Program-made: the position numbers and the translations under genes
Assembly: GCA_903845115.1 (NCBI GenBank)
Contig: CAIMWE010000236.1
Coordinates: 1-51,087, forward strand
From: an uncultured Acidobacteriota bacterium
GTDB lineage: Bacteria > Acidobacteriota > Thermoanaerobaculia > UBA5066
Length of the DNA stretch: 51,087 nt
Direction: 5' to 3'
In this document: one piece after another, positions 1 to 8,170 of the stretch
Layout of the letters: each line of letters opens with the position of its first letter
Numbering within the stretch: position 1 is the first letter of the stretch
The notes under the pieces: model-generated
What the model was told of the DNA's origin: nothing
What the model saw: only the letters and a program-made list of their open reading frames with translations
Databases searched by the model: none

Positions 1-1398
1 ACGTTCCTCCTCTTCCTGAAGATGGCCCACGAGCAGACCCAGCCCCCCTGGAGCCGGGCCTCCATCGTCCCGGATCGGTGGACCTGGCCCGGGCTCCTGA
101 AGCGGGAGGGGGACGACCTGGAGACCCACTACCGGCATCTCCTGGAGGCGCTCGGCAAGGAGCAGGGGATGCTGGGCCTGATCTTCCGGAAGGCCCAGAA
201 CAAGATCCAGGACCCGGCCAAGCTCCGCCGCCTGATCGTCGACCTGATCGACCACGAGCAGTGGATCTCGCTCGACGTCGACGTGAAGGGGGACGCCTAC
301 GAGGGCCTCCTGGAGAAGAACGCCCAGGACACGAAGGGGGGCGCCGGGCAGTACTTCACTCCCCGGGCCCTGATCCGGGCCATCGTCGACGTCGTGCGGC
401 CCCAGCCCGGCGAGACGATCTGCGACCCGGCCTGCGGCACCGGCGGGTTCCTCCTGGCCTCCCACGACTTCATCCAGCGGGAGAACCCGCACCTCGACAA
501 GACGCAGAAGAAGAACCTGAAGCTGAAGAGCCTCCGGGGCGTGGAGCTGGTCGACGACGTCACCCGGCTCTGCGCCATGAACCTCCTGCTCCACGGCGTC
601 GGCCCGGTGGGCGACGAGGCGGAGCCCCCGGTCTCGACGAAGGACAGCCTGGCCAGCCACCCCGGCAAGTACTTCCACGTCGTCCTGACGAACCCGCCGT
701 TCGGGAAGAAGTCGAGCGTCGCCTACGTGACCGAGGAGGGCGGGCAGGAGCGGGACGCCCTGACGATCCTGCGCGACGACTTCTGGGCCTCCACCAGCAA
801 CAAGCAGCTCAACTTCGTCCAGCACGTCCGGTCGATCCTGGAGATCCACGGCCGGGCCGCGGTCGTCGTCCCCGACAACGTCCTCTTCGAGGGGGGCGCC
901 GGGGAGACGGTCCGGAGGAAGCTCCTCGCCCAGTGCGACGTCCACACGCTCCTCCGCCTGCCGACCGGGATCTTCTACGCCCAGGGGGTGAAGGCGAACG
1001 TCCTCTTCTTCGACCGGAAGCCGGCCGCCGAGGCGGCCTGGACGAAGAAGCTCTGGATCTACGACCTCCGGACGAACGAGCACTTCACGCTGAAGACGAA
1101 CCCGTTGAAGAGGGAGGATCTCGACGAGTTCGTGGCCTGCTTCAGGCCGGAGAGCAGGAACACGCGGAAGGCGACCTGGTCGGAGAAGAACCCCGAGGGC
1201 CGGTGGCGGGCCTACGGCTACGACGAGCTGGTCGCCCGCGACAAGGCCAGCCTCGACATCTTCTGGCTGCGGGACACGTCCCTCTCCGACGCCGACAACC
1301 TGCCGGACCCCGACGTCATCGCCGCCGAGATCGCCGAGGACCTTCGCGCCGCCCTGGAGCAGATCGCGGAGATCCAGGGGGACTTATCCCGGCCCTAG
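1..1398 (+). CDS. hsdM: Type I restriction-modification DNA methyltransferase subunit M (5' end outside window)
   Basis: N6-adenine methyltransferase subunit of a type I restriction-modification complex; it transfers methyl from S-adenosylmethionine to adenine in a site chosen by an HsdS partner. The frame is open from base 1 (TFLLFLK before the first ATG at 22), and those residues match the usual HsdM N-terminal helix, so the real start lies upstream. Seen motifs are the SAM-binding DPACGTGGFLL from about 424 and the catalytic NPPF at 691-702. The C-terminal helix ends IAEIQGDLSRP, as in full-length HsdM. No hsdS or hsdR follows; the next sequence is an opposing toxin-antitoxin remnant, so any partner genes must lie upstream. 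Confidence 0.9.
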   Translation, partial: TFLLFLKMAHEQTQPPWSRASIVPDRWTWPGLLKREGDDLETHYRHLLEALGKEQGMLGLIFRKAQNKIQDPAKLRRLIVDLIDHEQWISLDVDVKGDAYEGLLEKNAQDTKGGAGQYFTPRALIRAIVDVVRPQPGETICDPACGTGGFLLASHDFIQRENPHLDKTQKKNLKLKSLRGVELVDDVTRLCAMNLLLHGVGPVGDEAEPPVSTKDSLASHPGKYFHVVLTNPPFGKKSSVAYVTEEGGQERDALTILRDDFWASTSNKQLNFVQHVRSILEIHGRAAVVVPDNVLFEGGAGETVRRKLLAQCDVHTLLRLPTGIFYAQGVKANVLFFDRKPAAEAAWTKKLWIYDLRTNEHFTLKTNPLKREDLDEFVACFRPESRNTRKATWSEKNPEGRWRAYGYDELVARDKASLDIFWLRDTSLSDADNLPDPDVIAAEIAEDLRAALEQIAEIQGDLSRP

Positions 1399-1399
1399 A

Positions 1400-1609
1400 A
1401 CGTGCCAAGCGGAGGAACGCGGGCGGTCGAAGGACTTTCGAGTCAGGCCTCACCCATGGCCTCGAGAAAGCGGCGGACCCGGCGCTGATTTCGTCGGCGA
1501 CCGCAGAAGGGGTGATGAACGTGAGCGTCAGGCGACCCACGACGTCGAGGAGATCGGCCCGGCCGAGGGAGACGAGCGGACCCGTGTCGATGACGGCCAG
1601 CTCACTCAT
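1400..1609 (-). pseudogene. Truncated PIN-domain toxin (DUF3368-like), 3' part missing
   Basis: The start ATG at 1609 overlaps the stop of the antitoxin gene (ATGA), the usual coupling in UPF0175/PIN modules. The first ~60 residues look like a PIN nuclease: MSELAVIDTGPLVSLGRADL with the first catalytic Asp, then FITPSAVADEI with the conserved acidic Glu. Homology ends near the junction with the hsdM 3' end (about 1400-1440). The frame stays open to 1316, but the last ~37 residues are Arg/Pro/Ser-rich antisense of hsdM. The remaining catalytic acidic residues of a ~155-residue PIN domain are absent, so it should be inactive. The breakpoint position is approximate. Confidence 0.65.
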
Positions 1610-1869
1610 CTGCTCCGGGCAAACGCCACCTCGTCGTCCGCGTCCTCCGGCCTCAGGTTGCTCATCGAGATCCCGATGCGCTGAAGCGAGAGGAGGAAGT
1701 CGACTCTGCTGCGCCCGCAAAGCTCGGAGGCTTTTCCGGACGACAGCCGCCCCAGCTCGTAGAGCTTCGCGGCCAGAAGAAACGGAGCCTCCCGCTCGAA
1801 TTCCTCGCGTGTGAGGCTGAGCCCCAGGAGAACGGAGTCGTCGTAGGTGATGCTGAGGCTGTGAGTCAT
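1606..1869 (-). CDS. UPF0175 family antitoxin
   Basis: Small protein of about 87 residues with the UPF0175 pattern: a beta-strand start (SLSITYDDSVLLGLSL), a helix with AAKLYELGRLSSGKASEL, then a helix-turn-helix-like GRSRVDFLLSLQRIGI and an acidic tail. This family acts as antitoxin and probable autorepressor for PIN-domain RNases. I chose the ATG at 1869 because family members begin just before the first strand; a GTG at 1899 is in frame but has no better ribosome-binding site. The gene overlaps the PIN start by four bases. Because the toxin is truncated, this looks like an orphaned antitoxin. Confidence 0.75.
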   Translation of the reverse strand: MTHSLSITYDDSVLLGLSLTREEFEREAPFLLAAKLYELGRLSSGKASELCGRSRVDFLLSLQRIGISMSNLRPEDADDEVAFARSR

Positions 1870-1974
1870 CTCGATGTCCCGCCGGGGTCCGTTCTCCACC
1901 TGCCCGCAAATCGCCGAGTGCGGGGGTGGCCACTGACCTTCAGCATGGTCGCCGGGCCTCTCGGGAGCGCGGGA

Positions 1975-2367
1975 TCAGTTCCGCTCGGCCTCCCAACTTC
2001 CGGCCAGGAATTTCGCGGAGCTGGTGTTCCAGTTGCCCTTGACTCCGGTCTCCGTCCGGTGGCCTTCGAACTCCTCCTGGGAGATGACCCGGGAAAAATG
2101 GACGGACGTGCCGGAGATCCAGACTTCATCGAGGCGTTCCCACTCTTTCAGGGCATCGAAATAGATCCGCCCGGTGTAGCGGTGCTTTCCCCACTCGATC
2201 TGGAGCTTTCCCGTGAGGACGTTGGGCCGCTCGACCGGGCCGGTGAACGTCTGCCGAAAGCGCCACTCGCCGACGGCCCAGCTGTTTTTCTCGCTGGGCG
2301 TCGATGCGCATCCAAACAGGGCGAGGAGAAGGAACGCAGCGACGAGCGGGCGAGCCTTGCGATTCAC
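1975..2367 (-). CDS. Hypothetical lipoprotein
   Basis: 130-residue protein with a lipoprotein signal peptide: positive N-terminus (NRKAR), hydrophobic stretch, and lipobox LFGC with the acylated Cys at residue 20. The mature part is mostly beta, with aromatic strand segments such as EWRFRQTFTG and TGRIYFDAL, which may form a small barrel or sandwich. The start is GTG at 2367, supported by AGGAGGT seven bases upstream. I do not recognise the family. It lies upstream of the antitoxin on the same strand and diverges from the small membrane protein gene to its right. Confidence 0.65.
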   Translation of the reverse strand: MNRKARPLVAAFLLLALFGCASTPSEKNSWAVGEWRFRQTFTGPVERPNVLTGKLQIEWGKHRYTGRIYFDALKEWERLDEVWISGTSVHFSRVISQEEFEGHRTETGVKGNWNTSSAKFLAGSWEAERN

Positions 2368-2594
2368 GTCGAGGACCTCCTTTTCGGATGAACGGTCGGT
2401 CTAGCTTGAGCTTCGCGGTAGCTTACCCCGGCCCGACAGCCGCCGAACCGAGGCCGTGGTCATCTCGAAGTGGCGGGCCAGAAGGTTCGTGGGTCAGCGG
2501 GCGCGCCAGGTGGATCTCTTCTTCGTCCGCTGGCTTCCTCCCGGCGGGCCTGCCCGCGCCCCGGGGACGCCCGGTTCTCGCGTATCGTTCGGAG

Positions 2595-2936
2595 GTGGAA
2601 CCGGCGCTCACGGAGTGGTCGCGGAAGATCGGGTGGCTCGCCATGTCGCGCCTCGGTATCGCCCTGGGCTGGATCGAGGTGATGATGCAGGTCCTCCGGG
2701 AGACTCCCGAGTTCTGGACGAACGCCGGCGGCTATCCCGTCTGGATGCGGGACGGGGCCCGGGAAGTGTTCTACCCGCTCCTGTTCCTGAGCGTGGCGAA
2801 CCTGGCGGGGCTCGTCTGGATCCTGCTCAGCCCTCCGGCCCGGTCCTGGCCGGTGCTGCGGCGGCAGCTCTCCTGGGTCGCCGCGATCGTCGTGCTCCTT
2901 CTCGTCACGGTGGCCATAGGGGTCTGGGACGAGTAG
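2595..2936 (+). CDS. Hypothetical small membrane protein
   Basis: About 113 residues from a GTG at 2595, or 97 from an ATG at 2643; neither has a convincing Shine-Dalgarno. Three hydrophobic stretches are visible: around SRLGIALGWIEVMMQVL, VFYPLLFLSVANLAGLVWIL and the C-terminal AAIVVLLLVTVAIGVW. The frame is open further upstream to 2304, but that part is Arg/Pro/Ser-rich and looks non-coding. Family not recognised. It ends shortly before the minus-strand terminator of the cell-shape operon. Confidence 0.5.
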   Translation: MEPALTEWSRKIGWLAMSRLGIALGWIEVMMQVLRETPEFWTNAGGYPVWMRDGAREVFYPLLFLSVANLAGLVWILLSPPARSWPVLRRQLSWVAAIVVLLLVTVAIGVWDE

Positions 2937-2981
2937 GCGTCCCGCGAAAGGGCGAACGGGCGGGACGGCGAAGGAGTCACC

Positions 2982-3011
2982 AAAAAAAAAGAGCCGCCTT
3001 CAGGGGCGGCT
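2982..3011 (-). terminator. Intrinsic terminator of the mre-rodA-rng operon
   Basis: Read on the minus strand, AGCCGCC and GGCGGCT (3011-3005 and 2998-2992) form a GC-rich stem with a six-base loop, followed by nine T. It sits 126 bases past the rng stop codon. Bases 3012-3136 between it and rng contain no gene that I can support. Confidence 0.85.
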
Positions 3012-3136
3012 GTTAGGGAGGAGAGGTTGGAGTGTGCGTCTGCGATCTCTTAAGCAGAGCGCGTGCCAGCGCTGCGGCGCCGAATCGGCTCTTCCGGCAG
3101 GCTCCTCTCCCCCGCCCGGGCCTACCCAGCTAAACT

Positions 3137-4672
3137 TCACGTTTCCAGCATGATATCGAAACGTTCATGGTGGAGGTGCTCGTCCGCCTGGACCCGGACG
3201 GGGATGCCGATTCGCTCCTCCACCTCTTCCATGAGACGTCTCTCATCGGTCGAGAGATACCGGTGGATCTCCGGGTGGACACGGAGGAAGAGCGCGTGCC
3301 CCTCCTCGGCCTGGACCCTCCGGAGGATCTCCCGCCGGATCTCGAAGATGATCGTGGGGACGCTCTTGATCCTCCCGACGCCGGAGCAGTACGGGCAGGG
3401 CATGGTGAGGGCCCTCTCGAGACTCTGCCGCTGACGCTTCCGGGTGATCTCGACCAGCCCGAACTCGGAGACGGGGAGCATCCGGTTCTTGGACCGGTCC
3501 TTCTTCAGCTCGGTCTCCAGCGCCTCCACCAGGATGTTCCGGTTCCCCTCCTCCTCCATGTCGATGAAATCGACCACCAGGAGCCCCCCGAGGTCCCGGA
3601 GCCGGATCTGCCGGACGATCTCGTTGACCGCCTCGAGGTTGGTCTTCATGATCGTCTCCTCGAGACGCTTGTTTCCCACGAACTTCCCCGTGTTGACGTC
3701 GATCGCCACCAGCGCCTCGGTCTGGTTGATGACGATGTAGCCGCCCGATTTCAGCCACACCTTCGACTTCAGGGCGTTCTCGATCTCGCTGTCGATCCCG
3801 TACTCCTCGAACAGGGGCCGCGACTTCACGTACAGCTTGACCTTGGACGCGAGGGCCGGCTGGACCTGGTCCAGGAACTCCACGATCCGCTGGTAGTTCT
3901 CGTCGTCGTCGACCCAGAGCGTCGCGAAGTCCGAGCCGAAGATGTCCCGCGCCGCGCGGAGGGTCAGGTCGATGTCACGGTGGAGGAGCGCCGGCGCGCC
4001 GGAGCGTTCCCCCTTCCGGCGAATCTGCTCCCAGAGCTTGACGAGGTACCGCCGATCGGCGTTGAAGTCCTCGGCGGCGCGCCCCTCGCCGGCCGTCCGG
4101 ACGATGTAGCCCCCGGGCCCCTTGTGGAAGCCCTCCAGGATCTCCTTCAGGCGGGCCCGCTCTTCCTCGTTCTCGATCCGGCGGGAGATCCCGATGTGGC
4201 CGATCGTCGGCATGTAGACCAGGGTCCGCCCCGGGAGCGTGACGTGCGTCGTGATCCGGACCCCCTTGTTCGCGATCGTGTCCTTGATCACCTGGACCAC
4301 CAGCTCCTGGCCTTCCCGGAGGAGCTCGTCGATGGACGGAAGGGGCCGGACCGCCTCCGCCTCGGGACCACCCTCCACCGGGACCGGCTCCGGCGGGACG
4401 GCCAGCGTCTCCTCGGTCGCGCCGAACCGGTCGAAGTCCTCGACCTCCTCCCCGACGTCCGCGACGTAGAGGAAGGCGTCCTTCTCCAGGCCCACGTCGA
4501 CGAAGGCGGACTGCATCCCCGGCAGGACCCTCGTCACCCTCCCCTTGTAGATGTTGCCGACCACCCCGCGCTGCCGGCGCCGTTCGATCTGGACCTCGGC
4601 CACGCGACCGTCCTCGAGGACTGCGACACGGGTCTCGCGGTCGCTGGTGGAGACGAGAAGTTCTTTCTGCAT
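3137..4672 (-). CDS. rng: Ribonuclease E/G family endoribonuclease (RNase G type)
   Basis: Single-strand-specific endoribonuclease for rRNA maturation and mRNA decay. At 511 residues it has the compact RNase G form without the long degradosome scaffold of RNase E. An S1 domain occupies about residues 35-125 (NIYKGRVTRVLPGMQSAFVD). The catalytic metal ligands are Asp325 (VAIDVNTG) and Asp368 (VVDFIDM), 43 residues apart as in E. coli RNase E. The Zn-link CPYC has Cys426 and Cys429, which holds the dimer pairs together. The ATG at 4672 follows AGAGGA and lies seven bases after the rodA stop, so it is the last gene of the cell-shape operon. Confidence 0.93.
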   Translation of the reverse strand: MQKELLVSTSDRETRVAVLEDGRVAEVQIERRRQRGVVGNIYKGRVTRVLPGMQSAFVDVGLEKDAFLYVADVGEEVEDFDRFGATEETLAVPPEPVPVEGGPEAEAVRPLPSIDELLREGQELVVQVIKDTIANKGVRITTHVTLPGRTLVYMPTIGHIGISRRIENEEERARLKEILEGFHKGPGGYIVRTAGEGRAAEDFNADRRYLVKLWEQIRRKGERSGAPALLHRDIDLTLRAARDIFGSDFATLWVDDDENYQRIVEFLDQVQPALASKVKLYVKSRPLFEEYGIDSEIENALKSKVWLKSGGYIVINQTEALVAIDVNTGKFVGNKRLEETIMKTNLEAVNEIVRQIRLRDLGGLLVVDFIDMEEEGNRNILVEALETELKKDRSKNRMLPVSEFGLVEITRKRQRQSLERALTMPCPYCSGVGRIKSVPTIIFEIRREILRRVQAEEGHALFLRVHPEIHRYLSTDERRLMEEVEERIGIPVRVQADEHLHHERFDIMLET

Positions 4673-4679
4673 GGTCCTC

Positions 4680-5780
4680 TCAGACGTTCACGAACCGGCG
4701 GTAGGCGACGGACAGGCAGAGGCCCGCCATCCCCCAGCACGCGATCAAGGAGGAGCCCCCGTACGAGACGAACGGGAGGGTGATGCCGGTCGTCGGCAGG
4801 ACGCCGACGTTCATGGCGACGTTGACCAGGGCTTCGGTGGTGATGTTGATGGTCAGGATGAGCGTGAGCATGGCCCCTCCCCGGTCCCGCGCGTCCCGCG
4901 CGATCGCGAAGCCCCGGGCCAGGAACAGCCCGTAGAGCCCGAGGATTCCCGAGACGCCCAGGAACCCCCACTCCTCGGCCAGGGCCGCGAAGATGAAGTC
5001 CGTGTGGCGGACCGGGAGGAACCCGAGGCGGCTCTGGGTCCCCTTCATCCATCCCTTGCCGGCGATCCCGCCGGACCCGATCGCGATGCGCGCCTGGCGG
5101 ACCTGGTACCCGGCTCCCTGCGCCGCGAGGCCGGGGTCGAGAAACGTCCGGATCCGGTCCTTCTGGTACTCCTTCAGCAGGAACCACGACCCGCCGACGA
5201 GAAGCGTCCCGAGCACGATCAGCAGGATCCACCACCGCGCCCGGAGGCCGCCGAAGAAGAGGGCGGTCCCCGCCATCGGCATGTAGGTGAGCGCGACGCC
5301 GAGGTCAGGCTGGAGGAGGATCAGGATGACGGGCACCCCGATCGTCCCCGCGATCGCCGCGACCGTCTTGCCGGAGAGGAACGGCCGGTCGTCGCCCTCC
5401 AGGAGGCGCGCGAGCAGCAGCGCAACCGAGAGCTTCACGAACTCCGAGGGCTGGATCTGGAAGCCTCCCCACAGCCGGATCCACGACTTCGATCCGGCGA
5501 TCCTCGGGCCGAAGAGCGGGAGGTAGACGAGGACCAGGAGCGAAGCGGCGAATATCCACGGCGAGTACCGGAGGAGGATCCGATAGTCGATGAAGGCCAG
5601 CACCGCGGCCGCGGCGAGCCCGAAAACGACGAACAGGAGCTGCCGGCCGGAGAGGCCGGCGCGGAACGTGCCGAACGTGGTCGAGTAGACCATCGCGATC
5701 CCGACGGCCGTCAGGACGACGAAGGCCAGGAGGAACGTGAGGTCGATCCGGCGCGGGAGGAAGACGGCGAGGCGCGACAC
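4680..5780 (-). CDS. rodA: Rod-shape SEDS peptidoglycan polymerase RodA
   Basis: SEDS-family glycosyltransferase that polymerises lipid II during side-wall elongation, working with the PBP2 encoded just upstream. The 366-residue protein has about ten transmembrane helices and the conserved block GSKSWIRLWGGFQIQPSEFVKL, plus the C-terminal block GVLPTTGITLPFVSYGGSSL typical of FtsW/RodA. The start is GTG at 5780, three bases after the mrdA stop, consistent with translational coupling and matched expression of polymerase and transpeptidase. Confidence 0.93.
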   Translation of the reverse strand: MSRLAVFLPRRIDLTFLLAFVVLTAVGIAMVYSTTFGTFRAGLSGRQLLFVVFGLAAAAVLAFIDYRILLRYSPWIFAASLLVLVYLPLFGPRIAGSKSWIRLWGGFQIQPSEFVKLSVALLLARLLEGDDRPFLSGKTVAAIAGTIGVPVILILLQPDLGVALTYMPMAGTALFFGGLRARWWILLIVLGTLLVGGSWFLLKEYQKDRIRTFLDPGLAAQGAGYQVRQARIAIGSGGIAGKGWMKGTQSRLGFLPVRHTDFIFAALAEEWGFLGVSGILGLYGLFLARGFAIARDARDRGGAMLTLILTINITTEALVNVAMNVGVLPTTGITLPFVSYGGSSLIACWGMAGLCLSVAYRRFVNV

Positions 5781-5783
5781 CGG

Positions 5784-7670
5784 TCAGCCTCCGTTTCCCG
5801 CGCCCGCCGCGGGCGCTTCCTGGGCCGCTGCGGGGCGCGCGGCCGCTTCGGCCCCGGGCAGGGCCGGGCGAGGCTTCTGGAGCCACGCCGCGCAGAGCTT
5901 CGCCGCGAGCGGGGCCGCGGCGCTCGCACCGTGCTCGCCGTGCTCCACGAACACGACGACCACGATCTTCGGGTCGCTGCGGGGGGCGAACCCCGCGAAC
6001 CACCCGTGGTCCTTCAGCTCGTAGGAGAGGAGGTGCGCCTTCTTCGTGTCCTTCTGCCCGACCACCTGGACCGACCCGGTCTTCCCGCAGATGTCGAGGC
6101 CGGCCACCCGGGAAGCGTACGCCGTGCCGCCCGGCACGTTGACGACGCGCCAGAGGCCCTCGACGATCGTCTCGCGGACGCCCGGCGGAAACGGGACCGA
6201 TTCCTTGACGGGCGGGCGATAGATGAACCGCTCCCCCGACCGGAAATTCTCCCCGATGTGGAACAGGTGGGGCGTCGGGAGCGCCCCGTCCGCGTTCGCG
6301 AGAGCCGCGAACGCCCGGGACATCTGGAGCGGCGAGACGAGAACGGGCCCCTGGCCGATGACCGCCGAGATCGTCTCCCCGGGGTACCAGGGATGCTTCC
6401 TCACCGACAGGCTCCACGCGTTCGACGGCACGATCCCTACCTTCTCGTGGGACAGGTCGATCCCCGTGGGGCGTCCGAAGCCGAAGGCGTGCCCGGCCTC
6501 CGCGAGCTCGTCGATCCCGAGGCGCTTCCCCATCGTGTAGAAGTAGACGTCGCAGGAGACCTGGAGGGCGGTCGCGAGGTCGACGCTGCCGTGGACCCCG
6601 TGGCAGCGGAAGCTCCGGCCGTAGAACGTGGCGGCTCCCGAGCAGTGGACCCGCTCGGACGGGTCGATCCCCCGCTTCAGGATCCCGTAGGCCGCGAAGG
6701 CCTTCCAGACCGACCCCGGCGAGTAGAGATTCTGCAGGACCCGGTCGTTCAGCGGGTGGTCCGGATCCTCCAGGATCTCGGCCCACTCCTTCCTCGAGAC
6801 CCTTCTCGTGAACAGGTTCGGGTCGACCGAGGGGGACGAGACGAACGCGAGGATCTCTCCCGTCTTCGGGTCGAGCGCGACGGCCGCGCCGACGCGGCTC
6901 GCGAAGTACTCCTCGGCGATCTGCTGGAGTCCCAGGTCGATCGTCAGGTAGAGCGTGTTGCCGGGGACCGGCTCGACCCGCTCCAGCTCGGCCGTCTCGC
7001 GCCCGTAGGAGTCGATGATGAACGTCCTGGCCCCCGACGATCCGGCGAGGAGGTCCTGGTAGGCGGCTTCCACCCCCTTCTGCCCGACGGCCTCCCCGGG
7101 CCGGACCCGTCCCGACATCCTCGCGAGCTGGATCTGGGAGACCTCGCCGAGCTGGCCGAGGGCGTGGGCGGCGACCGTCCCGTTCTTGTAGGTCCGCCGC
7201 TCGGAGGTCTGGACGACGAACTCCGGGTGCTCGAGCGTCCGTGCCTCGATCGCCCCCACCTCGGCGAGCGTGAGGTTCTCCTCGAGCAAGACGGGGACGA
7301 AGTCGTAGTTCGTCCGGTCCCGTTCGACCTTCTTGAGGAGGTCGTCCCGCGACCGCCCCAGGAGCGCCGCGATGAACTGGAGGGATCCGTCCAGGTCCCG
7401 GGTCTCGCGGCGGTAGAGAAGGAGCGCGAAGGAGGGCTCGTTCTCGGCCATCGCCACCCCGTTGCGGTCGAGGATCAGGCCCCGCGGGGCCGTCACGGGG
7501 ACCGAGCGCTCCCGGTTGTTCTCCGCCTGCCGGGCGAATTCGTCGCCCCGCAGGACCTGCAGGACCCAGTAGACGCCGAAGAGGGCAAGGAAGACGACCC
7601 ACGCGCCGATCGCGAGCCGCTCGAGCCGGACGAGGACGGGCCGCCGATCCTCCCGGGCGCTCTCGGTCAC
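5784..7670 (-). CDS. mrdA: Penicillin-binding protein 2, elongation-specific transpeptidase
   Basis: Class B PBP that cross-links peptidoglycan in the elongasome. 628 residues from a GTG at 7670 that overlaps the mreD stop (GTGA); the frame is open further upstream but that stretch is antisense-type Arg/Gly/Pro. It has one N-terminal membrane helix (LAIGAWVVFLALFGVYWVLQ), then the dimerisation domain (NRERSVPVTAPRGLILDRNG) and the transpeptidase domain. Active-site motifs are SVWK with nucleophile Ser320 and Lys323, SCD in VSCDVYFY, and KTG at Lys530. Confidence 0.93.
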   Translation of the reverse strand: MTESAREDRRPVLVRLERLAIGAWVVFLALFGVYWVLQVLRGDEFARQAENNRERSVPVTAPRGLILDRNGVAMAENEPSFALLLYRRETRDLDGSLQFIAALLGRSRDDLLKKVERDRTNYDFVPVLLEENLTLAEVGAIEARTLEHPEFVVQTSERRTYKNGTVAAHALGQLGEVSQIQLARMSGRVRPGEAVGQKGVEAAYQDLLAGSSGARTFIIDSYGRETAELERVEPVPGNTLYLTIDLGLQQIAEEYFASRVGAAVALDPKTGEILAFVSSPSVDPNLFTRRVSRKEWAEILEDPDHPLNDRVLQNLYSPGSVWKAFAAYGILKRGIDPSERVHCSGAATFYGRSFRCHGVHGSVDLATALQVSCDVYFYTMGKRLGIDELAEAGHAFGFGRPTGIDLSHEKVGIVPSNAWSLSVRKHPWYPGETISAVIGQGPVLVSPLQMSRAFAALANADGALPTPHLFHIGENFRSGERFIYRPPVKESVPFPPGVRETIVEGLWRVVNVPGGTAYASRVAGLDICGKTGSVQVVGQKDTKKAHLLSYELKDHGWFAGFAPRSDPKIVVVVFVEHGEHGASAAAPLAAKLCAAWLQKPRPALPGAEAAARPAAAQEAPAAGAGNGG

Positions 7671-8170
7671 CGGACCCTCCTCCGCCGGCGGGCCGCGAAG
7701 CGGGCTCTCCAGGGGATCCGGACCAGGACGGCGAGCGCCGAGCCGGCCGCGGCGGTCAGGAGGGCCCTCACGACGGCTTCCTGCCCTCCCCAGTGCAGCG
7801 GCTCGCCGCGGAACAGGGAGAGCAGCAAGGCGAGGGCCAGGCTCTCGACGAGGACGGCGCCGGCCAGGAGCCCCGCCGCCCACGACGACTTCTCCACCAC
7901 GAAGCGGGTCTCGGCGGTCGCGAGGAGGTAGCCCAGCAGGACCTTCGTGAAGACGTGGAGGCCCAGGAGGCGCGGAGGGGTCCGGAGGAGGTCCTCGAGG
8001 AGGCCCGCCACCAGGCCCGTCGCCATCGCGCGATAGACCGTCCCTCCCCGGGCGTTGTCCGCGACGAAGAGGAGGAAGAGATCGGGAGAGGACGGGATGG
8101 ACACCGCCCCGAGTCCGAAGGTCCCGAGGACCGCGCCCGCGAGGCCGGCCGCGAACCGCAGCGGCTTCAC
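7667..8170 (-). CDS. mreD: Rod shape-determining protein MreD
   Basis: 167-residue integral membrane protein of the elongasome linking MreC to the other membrane components. It is mostly hydrophobic with about five helices and an Arg-rich C-terminus, normal length for MreD. Sequence conservation in the family is low; the call rests on topology plus position between mreC and mrdA. It starts with GTG at 8170 overlapping the mreC stop by four bases and overlaps mrdA in the same way, so three genes are chained by GTGA junctions. Confidence 0.85.
   Translation of the reverse strand: MKPLRFAAGLAGAVLGTFGLGAVSIPSSPDLFLLFVADNARGGTVYRAMATGLVAGLLEDLLRTPPRLLGLHVFTKVLLGYLLATAETRFVVEKSSWAAGLLAGAVLVESLALALLLSLFRGEPLHWGGQEAVVRALLTAAAGSALAVLVRIPWRARFAARRRRRVR

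Noticed and set aside
2304-2594. N-terminal extension of the small membrane protein
   Set aside because: The stretch is Arg/Ser/Pro-rich, overlaps the divergent lipoprotein start and its ribosome-binding site, and has no coding-like pattern.
3012-3136. tRNA-like fold between rng and its terminator
   Set aside because: No acceptor stem or TTCGA-type T-loop can be formed on either strand.
4551-7931. Very long open frame on the plus strand opposite rodA and mrdA (over 1100 codons)
   Set aside because: It is antisense to clearly conserved genes, has Arg/Asp/Pro/Glu-skewed composition typical of shadow frames in GC-rich DNA, and shows no domain.
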